Of a stretch of 64,000 nucleotides of DNA, positions 53,431-64,000 are shown piece after piece. The position numbers and the translations under genes were made by a program. Source of the DNA: Pararge aegeria. Taxonomy: Eukaryota; Arthropoda; Insecta; Lepidoptera; Nymphalidae. Under the pieces are notes generated by a model. It did no database searches. It had not been told where the DNA came from and worked only from the letters and a program-made list of their open reading frames with translations. Where the stretch lies: positions 12,772,001 through 12,836,000 of the forward strand of contig NC_053197.1 in the NCBI RefSeq assembly GCF_905163445.1, in the 5' to 3' direction. Numbering within the stretch: position 1 is the first letter of the stretch; the number at the start of each line of letters is the position of its first letter.

Positions 53431-53706
53431 AAATAAATAAAATAAATAAATAAATATACTACGACAATTCACAATACACACATCGCCATCTAGCCCCAAA
53501 GTAAGCGTAGCTGGTGTTATGGGTACTAAGATAATTGATTAATATTTTCATGAATAATATACATAAATACTTAGAATAGTCATATAAACACCCAGACACT
53601 AAAAACGATCATGCTCATCACACAAACATTTTCCAGTAGTGGGAATCGAACCCACGGCCTTGGACTCAGAAAGCAGGGTCGCTGCCCACTGCGCCAGTTG
53701 GCCGTC
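53431..53706 (-). mobile_element. SINE family B, full length
   Basis: AATAAATAAATAAATATAC, ACATCGCCATCTAGCCCC, GGTGTTATGGGTACTAAG, ACACCCAGACACTAAAAAC, TAGTGGGAATCGAACCCAC, CTGCCCACTGCGCCAGTTGG. Confidence 0.92.
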
Positions 53707-53905
53707 AAATGTTGAAAGTTACTATGTATAGGTCATATACTTTGTATTCCTTCTTACATAGAAGCAAGGAAAGTACCAATAGTTTTCCACATTTTACTTG
53801 GCACCGAAAGTCTGTATATTTTTTTTTCGAAGAATTTTTTTCTACGCTTTTTGTCAACTGCTCATAACCTCCTACAAAATATTGCTTTTCCCGAAGCCGG
53901 AAAAA

Positions 53906-54020
53906 TAAGTATTTATGTACATATATTATATTCATAAAAATATTTATTAGCTATCTAAGTACCCATAACAATATACTATGACATGTGGGTTTGCCATAGG
54001 ATATTTATTATTTATTTGTT
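53906..54020 (+). mobile_element. SINE family B, diverged 3' part
   Basis: AAATAAGTATTTATGTACAT, TCATAAAAATATTTATTAGC, CTAAGTACCCATAACA; the GGGGCTAG block is lost. Confidence 0.6.
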
Positions 54021-54029
54021 ATTATTATT

Positions 54030-54760
54030 TTTTGTTATTTTAATTATTCAAGTTTTTCTATGCATCTCAGTACGCGACCAATTTTAAAATCTTTTAGTAA
54101 TTGTTAAAAGGAATCTCAAGTAATTTTTGCTAACTAAAAATATTGCTACACTTCCCTGGGAATTTCTCTAAACCACACTCCTGTACGTACTCATCGAGTT
54201 CAAGATCAAAAGAATAAAATTTAAAACAACCAACTTTTGCTTCTGGTTAAATGGTATCGATACTCGAAAACGACCGACCCTTACAAGGTATGCCATCTCC
54301 TGCTAAGGGTACAAAACGTATCGGAACACACCATTTCTGGAGAGATGACCATGTTCTTAACATCTAAATTGATTGCGTTGGCGCAAGTACCAAATTGCTT
54401 GAAATTGCTTCGAGTTCTATAAAATCTACAAATAGTAACTCGGTTTGTTTTGGCTTCATAAGTAAGGATAGAGTTTGTGCTAGTATAAACAAATATAACT
54501 AGGCACTTATATTCATTTCCAGTGATATTATATACCCCACATCTATGTTTATTTCCTTTTATGCCTTTGGTTTCTTTGAATTGTTCAGTATATAGCGTTA
54601 GGCCACCAAATTATGCCATCTTGCTCTATTTATTGTGTTTATATCTCTATAACCACTTTTTTCATTTGTTGTGCAATTTATTATAGTATTAAGGACTACG
54701 TCAACGATAAAAATGCTTGGGTGTAAATTATTGCTCTAACCAGGTTGCTTCTTTAATAGT
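54030..54760. other. Unassigned intergenic stretch
   Basis: AT-rich; no repeat or gene recognised. Confidence 0.35.
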
Positions 54761-54764
54761 TTTA

Positions 54765-54976
54765 AATGACAATGTGAGATGGTAATAACAAAAGAAAATA
54801 ACAACCGGCTAAGTTTGTTGTGGGCTTCTTCTTAGCTTTAGTTTTAAGGTGACGAATTAAGTTATGGCCACCGACTCACTTGTATGTCATATTTTACAAG
54901 TCATGTACACATCAAAAGTGCCACCTATGTGCCTATTTGAATAAAGAAATATTTGACTTTGACTTTGTCTTTGAAT
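54765..54976 (+). mobile_element. LINE family C 3' end
   Basis: ATGACAATGTGAGATGGTAA, CGGCTAAGTTTGTTGTGG, AAAAGTGCCACCTATGTGCC, TTGAATAAAGAAATATTTGAC with a TTTGAC-type tail. Same family as 45.53 kb, with the segment around the GACCAGG block deleted. Confidence 0.85.
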
Positions 54977-55394
54977 AAAACTGAATTCATTCTTGTTCTT
55001 AATAGTAGCTACTTTGGTGGTTTATTATTCGCTCTGCTACTGTTTATTTCCGTTAATAATGTATACTATACAAAAGACAGGAGAATAAAGTGAAAAAACT
55101 ACTACCACTTTAGTTATCTTATCGCTCGTTTACAGCTCCTCCAGGAAAACAACGGCGTAAAAAAACACAACACAGAAAACAACACAAAATTACAAACGAA
55201 CTGCAACCTTGTAAATGCATTTAAAAAAATGTAAATAATGCTACCTCTTGGAAGAAACAAAGAGAATAAAAAGTTGTCGTAAGTTTTAATTTTTAAGTAT
55301 CTTCTCACTCTCGTGCCATCTCCTATTGATTGTTCGCAACCCAATTCTTACTGTTTGTTCTATTAAAACAGTGACTTGACTGATTTTAAACACT

Positions 55395-55695
55395 GCGCAG
55401 ATTTAATTTTTTTATTTCTTCAGCCAGGAAACTCGCGTTCTACCAGGTACTTTGAATAATGAGTTGGAACAGGTCTTACTTTCAATTTGGGTCTCAGAGG
55501 AGGGTATGCGACGGCGGGCGCCGCTAGCTGGGTCGCGGTTGTGTGCGAAAGCGTTCCCGTGGTCCTGCCACCAGGCGACTTGTTGTAACACCATGGGGTT
55601 TTAGCCGGTACGAGTCCGCCATAACCACTGTACTTCCCCGTGGTGCGATGGTATCCATGAGGATTTCCCCACGAATAAAAAAAAAAAAAAGAAGG
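55395..55695 (+). mobile_element. LINE/SINE 3' end with poly(A)
   Basis: GGCGGGCGCCGCTAGCTGGG, GAAAGCGTTCCCGTGGTCC, TTTTAGCCGGTACGAGTCC, GGTATCCATGAGGATTTCC, CCACGAATAA and an A run of 15 or so. The reverse copy is at 44.66 kb. Left edge uncertain. Confidence 0.7.
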
Positions 55696-55699
55696 TCTT

Positions 55700-56430
55700 A
55701 CTTTCAGTAGCGCATTATACGTCCCAGATATTGGATCTTTCTATATACATACAATTAATCAAAGACTGTATCCATACTTATTTATCTGTGCTCACGCGCA
55801 GCTGTCATGGAAGCGCGTAAATAAATCACGCAATGACACGCCATATATCTTTCACCAATATTGTTTATAACACCTTATTCCGTCCGCCGGTGTCAGTTTC
55901 ATTGGTATGTCTAGGGTATTTGGAATCTATGCATTATGGACTCGGCCTCCGTCCCTGGCTTAGTTCATTACTCTTTCTAACTCCCGACAAAGTAAGGCGC
56001 ATTGCAGACCTGTCCAAGCGTATTTATGCTTCTTGTTTTAATCAATAAATTGCAAATTATTAAAAAACTAGCTTTGATAATTAAGTACTAGTTTAAATGT
56101 AGTTTTCTTCTAATTTAGCGAGAATGGACCCCAGGCTAACTCTCGGGATAAAAGTATGTTAGCTTCGTCTCCAGGATGCAAGTTATCACAGCCATTTTCA
56201 TCAAAATCGTTGCAGTGGTTGAGCAATACAAAGGCAACATTGAAGACAAATATACACAATTTCACTCATATAAAAGTAGTACGGATATGTTATTCAAACA
56301 TCAATTTATATAATATATTTGATGTGAACCGTTCAAATGATTGTGATCAAATAAAAATATTCTGCCCTCAAAAATACTAAATTGACACAACTTACAAAAT
56401 GGTGTAAAAGGAGAAACCTCACCTACAGCT
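55700..56430. other. Unassigned intergenic stretch
   Basis: No gene recognised; two open frames of about 70 codons lack domain features. Confidence 0.3.
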
Positions 56431-56437
56431 GTTATCT

Positions 56438-56664
56438 AGAGGCCATCCATTCATTACGTCTACTATAATAAATGTATTTTTTAAATAATGTAATTATGTG
56501 TGTATATAAAATTTGCTTTTGCCAAGATAGCAACACTAAATAATACCATGGAATTACGTCAAATCTTACCACTTATTATTTCCATGGACAATCATGGAAC
56601 TAATATGTACTTCGTAAGTACATATTAGTTCTATGAGATGGCACAAACACTAATGGTGGCCTCT
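56438..56664. mobile_element. Putative MITE with AGAGGCCA ends and an inner hairpin
   Basis: AGAGGCCATCCATT at the left and AATGGTGGCCTCT at the right form imperfect terminal inverted repeats. Inside, 56593-56612 and 56616-56635 pair at 19 of 20 around the loop CGT. No target duplication seen. Confidence 0.5.
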
Positions 56665-56724
56665 AAATAATGATATAGCCAATTGTCTAGCAATAATTCA
56701 CGGTATAAAGGTAATTGCCTTGGT

Positions 56725-56942
56725 ACACAAATGACACGTAGAAGACTTTACTGAAAATTTGTATGAGTAAATACATTAAACTTTTTTCGGATTAGGATTT
56801 AACATTTTTAAGATTTTCCCGCAAAATTAAACCACACAAATGACACGTAGAAGACTGTACTGAAAATTTGTATGAGTAAATACATTAAACTTTATTCGGA
56901 TTACGATTTAACATTTTAAAGATTTTCCCGCAAAATTAAACC
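56725..56942. repeat. Tandem duplication, 2 x 109 bp
   Basis: 56725-56833 and 56834-56942 are nearly identical (ACACAAATGACACGTAGAAG to TTTCCCGCAAAATTAAACC) with a handful of substitutions. Confidence 0.9.
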
Positions 56943-57048
56943 CAAAAGTACATTAAGTACTCTAACGTTTAAAAATATTGCTGGTTTTATTTTTTAATTT
57001 AAGGTAATGAGGTATGGATGGAGTGCATTTTATTGGAAATGTCAATGT

Positions 57049-57060
57049 CCCCCCCCCCCC
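57049..57060. repeat. C run of 12
   Basis: A homopolymer of 12 cytosines in AT-rich DNA; the exact length may be a sequencing approximation. Confidence 0.8.
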
Positions 57061-57149
57061 AAGTATCCCTTATAGTATGTAGCCACATTTAGTATAAAGA
57101 AATTATTTTAATTCCAAGCAACATATAATTACAAAAATAAAAAAAATTG

Positions 57150-57362
57150 TTTTTTTTTCCCGCGGCTTTGTACGTGGTTTTTTGGTTTTTTTATGAATCC
57201 TTCGGGAACCGTACATCTTCTTGGGATAAAAAGCAGCCTTGTGTGAATTCAGGGTATAATCTATCTCCATTTCAAAATTCAGTCAAATAGTTCCAGTAGT
57301 TTTGCGTGAAAGAGTAACAAACATACATAAATACAAACTTTCGCATTGATAATATTAGTAGG
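57150..57362 (-). mobile_element. Helitron fragment
   Basis: CCCGCGGCTTTGTACGTGG, GGGAACCGTACATCTTC, GGGTATAATCTATCTCC, AGTAGTTTTGCGTGAAAGAG, ATTGATAATATTAGTAGGG: the reversed body and 5' end of the family at 31.02 kb. The CTAG end is lost. Confidence 0.6.
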
Positions 57363-57422
57363 GTTATAATTTGGTTGCTTGACTTGTATCAAGTGCTGAT
57401 TTTGTTCTATCCTGGTCGTAAG

Positions 57423-57565
57423 CAGTGGCGTGCATAGAAGGTATGCACAGGGTATGCAGATGATATAAAATGAAGAAATCTCCAGTACGGGATATAAATA
57501 ATTAAGGGTAGACTTTTTATAACTCTTAAAATCCTTAAGTTTTTTATACCCCTAATAGAACCAGG
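57423..57565. mobile_element. hAT-type MITE, right end lost
   Basis: CAGTGGCGTGCATAGAAGG, ATGCAGATGATATAAAATG, AATCTCCAGTACGGG, TAACTCTTAAAATCC. It breaks off before the second terminal repeat. Confidence 0.8.
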
Positions 57566-57854
57566 TTTACTAGTTGAAGAAAATGTATTTGTTAGAACAA
57601 GCCACAAAAAATGCGAGATTGTTTGTTTGTTTTGCTTTCATGCCTCAGCTGATCAAACGATCATCTTGAAATTTTTCATACACGTTGGCACGAGTGCAAA
57701 AAAAAAGACTATAGGATCATCCTGAATATAGTACCCCTATTCTCCTATGGGGTTAGAAAAACTGTAAGCAAAGGGTAGATAAAAGTGAAGCAGCGGTAGA
57801 AAGCTAGGATGGATAAATAAAAATAGTAACTAAATTTTTAAGCTTTATATTTTT

Positions 57855-58205
57855 TAATGTTCCTTCGCGAGCGATGGAAAGAGCTATGTTAGGAGAATCT
57901 CTACGTGATCACATCAGAAATGAGGAGATCCGTAGAGGAACTAAAGTTACCGACATAGCTCAACGAGTCGCGAAGCTGCAGTGGCAATGGGCAAGGCACA
58001 TAGCTCGGAGAACCGATGGCCGTTGGCGTTCCAAGGTGTTGGAGTAGAAACCCCGCACCGGTAAACGCATTGTTGGTCGACCCCCAAAATCAAGCGAGTC
58101 GCGGGAAGCCGCTAGATACAAACGGCCCAGAATCGTGGAGATTGGAACGCCTACAAAAGACCTATGTCCAGCAGTGGACGTCAATCGGTTGATGTTATGA
58201 TGATG
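57855..58205 (+). pseudogene. RTE-type LINE endonuclease/reverse-transcriptase C-terminus
   Basis: A frame from about 57870 reads AMERAMLGESLRDHIRNEEI, then TDIAQRVAKLQWQWARHIAR and RTDGRW; an in-frame stop follows at about 58045 and a later shift restores VGRPP-like sequence. This AMERAMLG..RDxIRNEEIR...QRVAKLKWQWAGH series is the well-known C-terminus of RTE-type polyproteins in insects. The end TCCAGCAGTGGACGTCAATCG with TGATGATGA fits the RTE tail. The copy is dead. Confidence 0.85.
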
Positions 58206-58209
58206 AATG

Positions 58210-59825
58210 CTCCTTCATCATCAATAGCCTACAACAATGTAGTGCTAGTAGAAGTAGTAGTATAAGCATAACAAAGGCGACGCTGCCGCCCATTCTGCGT
58301 TATACTCATATTTCATTAGTCGCATTTTATGACACCCGCGGAAGGACAAAAAAAAGTGGTTACAAATGTTTTCTATAATGAACCTTCAATCATACCTTAT
58401 TTGTTTATAAAATGTTGGCAGCCCTACATGCTATACAGTTCCCCGCCACCATATCCAACAGTAATTTGACCACTCCCAAAGACCTGTTAACGTCCTGACG
58501 TCGACTCCGGACATATCGTGACATTGGCGAAATATTTGAGCAGTGCTGTCACAAACAAAGCCATAAATTAAGGAGTGTAGTGGAACAGACACCGTCCACT
58601 GTCAACCGGATTCGTTCTTAACATCAATTTCAAATTATCCGATTATAAGTCAACATGGCTAAACTTATTGCAGGCTTTCATGTTTTTCAAATGGGCAAAC
58701 CATTGATAGCCGAACCCAAGATATATACTGAATGATAAAATTAAGGAATAACATAACTAAGGTTCTTCTAAAAACACCAAAAATAACATCGCGACGCAAA
58801 GTACTCTCAAGCCCTGTTGAAAAGGGTTATGCCCAGAGTGCGCAGGCTGCAGTTTGCACGTGAGAAAATGTTTAGGCAAAAGATCCAGCCTCGAGGCACG
58901 TACCCCATATTTGTTTATGCCTAACACTCTGACCTTACACAATTTCCATAATCCCTAACACTAAAAGTATTTGAAGAGTTTATTTGTCACCATTTAAGAC
59001 AGACGGCCGTATTATGTCAAATAATAAACTATCGAAGGGTATGTATAGATAGATTATTGAAAACAGCAGTAAGTATACCTAACTCTTGCACAGTGTGCAT
59101 AAGTGCTATTTACAAAAACTGCAAAATGTTGTTTACAAATAAAAGTAATGTCACCAAAAGCTTTAAAATCAAGAATGTATTTAATATTAAGTGCTATCCA
59201 GTTCCTATACCTATACTCTAGCCTATCGCTTAGGATGGCTTTTCAGAAGACCTCAAAACCGAAGTAGTTTGGATATGATTGGTTATTAACTTCGGGCTGT
59301 AAATGGGCGTTCATTTCATATCAACCATGAGAGCATCTAGCAACATTTGAATTTTGTCATCCTTGCTCTTCCATCTCATTTGTTGAATTCGGATTCATTA
59401 CTTACCTACTAATGTTAATACATAACATCTCGTGTAGTATTTTTCATTAATTTAATTATAACTAAAGTCTCAGTCTTGGTCTCTAATTAGAAAAAATTAA
59501 ATATTATATCTGTAGTTTCTTATATCAATGGAGCCACCAATGGAATTGATAGGATCAGTGGTTTCTATAAATGCTTATCTTTGACAAATTGCTCGATCGC
59601 CCCCCGTGCTGAATTGAATGTGACTTCGTTAGACTTGTATCAATAATTTAATAATGCCGAATCGCAAGACAAAGATTGACATCTGAAATAACGGTGGATA
59701 CGTAGCTACAGAAAAACATTAGAGTCATTTAATCGTCGACAAAAGGCTGTGACCCACAAGTCCGAATTCTAAGGTGCCGGTGTAGGGCGTAGCCCCTACT
59801 AAGTTTTTACGAAAATCGAATTGTA
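58210..59825. other. Unassigned intergenic stretch
   Basis: AT-rich to mixed. Nothing that I can assign to a gene or family. Confidence 0.35.
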
Positions 59826-59827
59826 AA

Positions 59828-59925
59828 GTGAATGAATGAAAACAAAAAAAAAACAACAGAGACCTACCCTTTTTTGTGGGCCTTATCTCTACATAGCGAT
59901 CTCTTCCAGGCAACCATAAACGTAA
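59828..59925 (-). mobile_element. LINE 3' UTR fragment with hairpin
   Basis: GTGAATGAATGAAAACAAAA, GTGGGCCTTATCTCTACAT, AGCGATCTCTTCCAGGCAACC. Stem with one mismatch. Confidence 0.65.
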
Positions 59926-60250
59926 AAGGAAAAAAAATAAACATGAGGGTTAGACCATTGTAAGTACTGAATTTTAAAATTAACCTTTAAACTATAAGAG
60001 GGTCATTATAATTTTAGTAAGTAAGTTAATACATACAAATAAACTTTGAAGAAAGTAGTAAAAAATATGTATAATATTTTTATCTTATTTACCCAGTCTG
60101 GAAACTTTCAGTGTAAAGTAATCTTCTTAATCTCGGGATACGTTTACGTACAGAATTCGGGCTTCTTTCCGACGAGTTAAAGACTCGAAAATTCATGTTA
60201 TATTAATAGTTTAATATAATTTTAAAGATTAAAATACCTGTTAGTATTAT

Positions 60251-60366
60251 ATTATGCATCAAGTATGGTTAAATTGCATTTTACATTCTGATATTAGGCG
60301 TTTTAGATCACGCGCCTATTACCGCCTCGGCTGTAAAATGCAATATAACCATGCTTGATGCATAAT
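60251..60366. mobile_element. Fold-back MITE, 35-bp arms
   Basis: Arms 60251-60285 and 60332-60366 pair at 33 of 35. The 46-base loop holds a second small stem (AGGCG and CGCCT). Non-coding, 116 bp. Confidence 0.8.
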
Positions 60367-60639
60367 TATTACTATTTTGGAGAACACTGCAATTAAAAAT
60401 ATAATTAAAATAGGGAATGTCAATTCCAAATTAATGAAACTGTTATTATAAATTTGTAATTGTTTTTATTTTATTTTTCCTTGCTGTTACTAGTTTGAAT
60501 GTATTTTGGATATATCGATATGTTTTATGTGTATCTTTATTATTTTATATACAATCTAACATGTAGTAATTAGTGTGTAATGTTTGTATTATTTGCTATC
60601 TCCCGCCTCTTAAGTGTCTCACTGGCTCCGTTCGAAAAT

Positions 60640-60768
60640 GTAGCCTGGAAGAGATCACTATTAGTGATAAGGTCGCCTTTTGCTTTTTAATTGTTTATTT
60701 TGTCCTGTTATTTTTGCCCGTTTAAACGCAATAAAGTTATTTGAATAACTAAATGAATAAAACTGGAT
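60640..60768 (+). mobile_element. LINE 3' end with intact hairpin
   Basis: TAGCCTGGAAGAG, stem ATCACT/AGTGAT (60654-60668), AAGGTCGCCTTTTGC, then AACGCAATAAAGTTATTTG and a short AAATGAAT tail. Confidence 0.7.
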
Positions 60769-61079
60769 TTCAAAATATTAATCATTATTATACCTAAATT
60801 TTATAACAAAACCTCCAAAGATCACCCTCGGATCATCTATGTAAGACTTCTGTACTCCATAGATGGCCTTGATTTACCTTGGCCTACTTCCTTAGTAAAA
60901 CAGTAATTCAACAAAGTTTCAGACAACAACAGTTAATAAATCATACAGAGATACAAAAACTGTCACTTTCAGTTCCAAATTGAAATTTAACTTTATCACG
61001 TGGCCTTCACTACATCTTTGATATAATTTAATATTAGAATAGCTTTTACAGAATACAATAGTTTGTACACGTGTTTCAT

Positions 61080-61300
61080 CCTAGCTGCGTCACACATACA
61101 GAGGACCTCATGAATGGTGGGTGCGCAGTGCGGAGCAGGCCTAGAAACGTAAATAGGAAAACCTTAATTAGTTTAAATAGTTTCAAATTTAAGCCTTCTG
61201 AGTTTTAGCTCTTTTTAAAGAATTGTCATAAAGGGTTCAGGTTGTCAGCTCGGTAAACGAAGGGGGACCACCCTTCGTTAACCGAGCTGACCAAAAATTC
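61080..61300. mobile_element. LINE remnant with 21-bp hairpin
   Basis: CATACAGAGGACCTCATGAA, TGGTGGGTGCG and AGCTCTTTTTAAAGAATTGTC match the LGPWGP-type LINE at 49.6-49.8 kb in the forward sense, strongly decayed. Arms 61244-61264 and 61271-61291 then pair at 20 of 21 around a 6-base loop. Confidence 0.5.
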
Positions 61301-61994
61301 GTTTGGCAGCCAGCATCTTAGACACTATTTCTTGATAACATTTAGTTATAGTTCGCTACTTCGGTCATTTAAGGGTGATTTTTATAAATATTTTAATGAA
61401 TAAATAATTAAAATATGATAAGCATACAAAGTTTAGAAACTTCTTTCGCCCTATTATTTGCTAGAATACAACTGCATGCAATATCTATTTCGTTACCAAT
61501 ATAAAGTAATGAGAATAAAACAATATTCAGAGTAAGAACGCCTGCTGGAAGTTACTCCGCAAATATACACATGTGAAAATTTACTATAAAATTAACTTTA
61601 ATGGGTTTTTTCTATTAACACCTTATTTTAGAAAAACGCAATCAAGACAGGAGATATATCATCGTCAACCTATGGACGTCCACTGCTTGACAAAATTAAA
61701 GAAGAAAATGATGATGGTGCATAATCAATAATTTTTGAAAATTTAATTTAGCTATGTAAATAAAAATATAACAAATTTTAAAAAGAAAGTGTACTGTAAC
61801 AATAATTTTATAACAAATTACCAGATGAAATCATTAAGATGTCTCTCAATAAGTACAAAGTTTGTATAAAAAGTGAGCTTATAGAAAAATCCTATTATAA
61901 TATAAAGGATTACACGTATGATAAAAAAAACTCGACGATTTTGGGTCAAGCGGCTCCCTGCGAGTCGTTTGATTTCATCTTCCCAGCTTGTCAA

Positions 61995-62138
61995 ATTCAA
62001 AAATTTAAAATTCATTTATTTCAAGTAGGCCCAATATAAGCACTTTTGAAACGTCAAGTATGTCTGTTTGTAGTGACACTACCACCGGTTCGGAAGGCAG
62101 AATCTACCGAGAAGAAGCCGGCAAGAAACTCTGTTTCA
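61995..62138 (-). mobile_element. LINE family D 3' end
   Basis: AATTCATTTATTTCAAGTAGGC, CTTTTGAAACGTCAAG, ACTACCACCGGTTCGGAAGG, GAGAAGAAGCCGGCAAGAAAC. Inserted into an RTE fragment. Confidence 0.85.
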
Positions 62139-62345
62139 CTTCCACTTCAGTTTTGCGACTCGTTGACCTATGTCGGTAGCTCTGGTTCTTATAGGGATCT
62201 CTTCATTCCTGATTTGCTCACGTACATAAACTCCGAGCTCTCTCCATCACCCGCTGAGTGACTGAGCCTTCTTATGAGACCCACACAGTGACCACGTTTT
62301 AGAGCCATAAGTCATCACTGGTGATACGCACAGAGCCGCTTATAA
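62139..62345 (-). pseudogene. RTE-type LINE C-terminal fragment
   Basis: In reverse the frame gives VMTYGSKTWSLCGSHKKAQS, then after a decayed joint REQIRNEEIPIRTRATDIGQ and RVAKLKWK. The RNEEI...TDI.QRVAKL series is also present at 57.9 kb, so both belong to the same RTE group. The frame stops and shifts within 200 bp, and it is cut at 62139 by a family D tail. Confidence 0.8.
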
Positions 62346-62349
62346 AAGA

Positions 62350-64000
62350 ACAAAAAAAACAACTAAACTTGATCTCTGGATCTAAATTCTTGTTACTTGG
62401 CTTGTTAATTAAACACTGCTTAAACTGGTTGCTAACTAACACTTAGATTTAAGCATAGAATACAATGGACTCCAAACTTAATAATTTTCTACAGTAATCC
62501 ACATCAATCAGAAAGAAGAAAGAAGTTTGTATATTTCGATATTAAGTAGCCTGACTTAGTGCTATTTTCGTGGCTAATGGCGTAATAGTGGCTTTGTACT
62601 GTATAATTTATAAAGCACCTGAGAAAGGGAGGAGGATGCCTTCAACGAAGAAGCCAGATAGCAATATCAGAATGAACAGTATTTTCATTGCATGCAGGGT
62701 TTTTCTTAATACAAAACACATTACAGCCCAAAGGCGTTATGTATTTCAGTACAACCCCGCCGAGTCTCATGAATGTACGTACTTTATAAGTGCATTCAAT
62801 ATATTTGACGTGGGCGTTGATTGTTTATCATTATATGTAACGCAATTTCAGTAGGCACTAAATAAATAAAACATTTATAACGATTAATAAAATTTATTCA
62901 TCGCATAGAATGCTAATTTAATATCCACTTTCATAGCTACTTACTAAGCACTGGAATGATACATATCCTTTTACAATCCAAAATAAAATAACAATACTCA
63001 ATATATTTGTTAAACCAACAATTATAAGATGGTTATTGAAGAAACTCTGTATAATAAAGGCTTAATGGTAGTATTGATCACTTGAATAAACACAATTTTA
63101 CCTTTTGATTTGATTTTCCGATATTCGATCATAAGCCAATTAAAATATCCTTTTAAACACGTGTGCATTTATATTCAACAATTAATTAACAAAACATTAC
63201 CTACAAAGTATTCCATGATAACATACTAACTCTAATAATAATACAATCCTGCGACGTAGGTATTTCATTAAACTATGACGTCAAACTCATTACGGCGATT
63301 ACAGAGTCACGATTAGATATTTTAAACAGTAAAAATTAACTTTAATAAATATGAGGCTATTCTTACACTTAACCTAAAACAGGTTTAATTTAACCTAGGC
63401 AAGATAACATTTTGGTATAGGTATTATTGCCATAATTTACATTTAAAATAATACTGTGTCACTAAATAAATATAAGAGTAATATTAAAAACATTTTAAAA
63501 AGTTTGATTTTTTTTGGAAAGAATATTTTATTTCAATAATACTGAATAATTTCGAACTGGTGGAATAGCACACCGAATTAAATCCGTTAAAATTATAGAA
63601 AAAGTAAAGAAAATCTATAGTAAAAAATAATTATCTCTATAATATTAATGATATGTTACTATTCTGTTATTCAAATGCGAATAAAAATATACTTAATTAA
63701 ATGTTTAATTATAATAAAGGAATGTTCCACATTAATACGATTATTATGGTAAGCAATACGAAAACTCGCAGATTAAAATATACTGAATTAATTAAATTTA
63801 CTAAATTAATACAAAGATAAGAATTGACGTATGCATATATTAATTTGATGTAATTCTAATTATTGTCTTTAATCTTATCTTTTAAATCTAAGAATTTTAT
63901 TCAATAGTTCTATCTTTACAGACAAATCCAATATAGGTAGGTTTGTAATCTTTAAATAGCACCATTTTGCCGAATACATATTACGACAAAAAACTTCTTT
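62350..64000. other. Unassigned AT-rich stretch
   Basis: Strongly AT-rich, with no gene, SINE or LINE that I recognise. The frame at 62570-62854 shows no domain features. Confidence 0.4.

Noticed and set aside
1..64000. Endogenous retrovirus or LTR element
   Set aside because: I saw no paired long terminal repeats, primer-binding site, or gag/integrase motifs; all reverse-transcriptase remnants are of LINE type.

Overview
The window reads as non-coding, repeat-dense nuclear DNA of a lepidopteran insect, most likely a butterfly. The DNA is AT-rich. It is packed with tRNA-derived SINEs, 3' ends of 5'-truncated LINEs, Helitrons ending in CTAG, and small inverted-repeat elements (MITEs) of types I associate with Lepidoptera; a satyrine nymphalid is my guess, from memory of similar repeats only. 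There are no operons, bacterial genes, rRNAs or convincing stand-alone tRNA genes. Nearly all long open frames are transposon remnants or shadows.

The one plausible host coding segment is a GC-rich Ser/Pro/Arg-rich exon on the minus strand at about 10.22-10.69 kb, ending at a good splice donor (AAG|GTACGT). Its family is not recognised. Its parent gene would have its other exons elsewhere on the minus strand.

Retrotransposon remnants with readable protein are: a reverse-transcriptase C-terminus at 11.36-12.30 kb (minus; a near-identical inverted copy of its tail lies at 3.39-3.78 kb); a LINE C-terminus at 5.4-5.97 kb; a related one at 25.9-26.1 kb; a restriction-like endonuclease domain at 31.3-31.8 kb; another LINE C-terminus at 34.8-35.0 and 49.6-49.9 kb; and RTE-type fragments at 57.9-58.2 and 62.1-62.3 kb. 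SINEs fall into three recurring families, called here A, B and G, each with tRNA-like A and B boxes. One hAT-type MITE family shows 8-bp target duplications at several copies.

The more unusual structures are: a 44-bp tandem array with an exact 72-bp inverted duplication at 37.4-37.8 kb; a 33-bp repeat array that folds back on itself at 26.2-26.4 kb; elements built of consecutive perfect hairpins at 6.0, 23.4 and 51.2 kb; a conserved hairpin in the 3' ends of many LINE copies whose stem bases covary; a hammerhead-like motif at 48.5 kb; a duplicated segment at 17.7-19.4 kb whose one copy took a SINE and then a MITE while the other stayed empty; and a CGAT-rich stretch at 45.2-47.2 kb. Parts of the repeat boundaries are estimates from eye alignment between copies; family names such as Helitron, RTE, R2-like and hAT rest on motifs, termini and recall, not on a database search.
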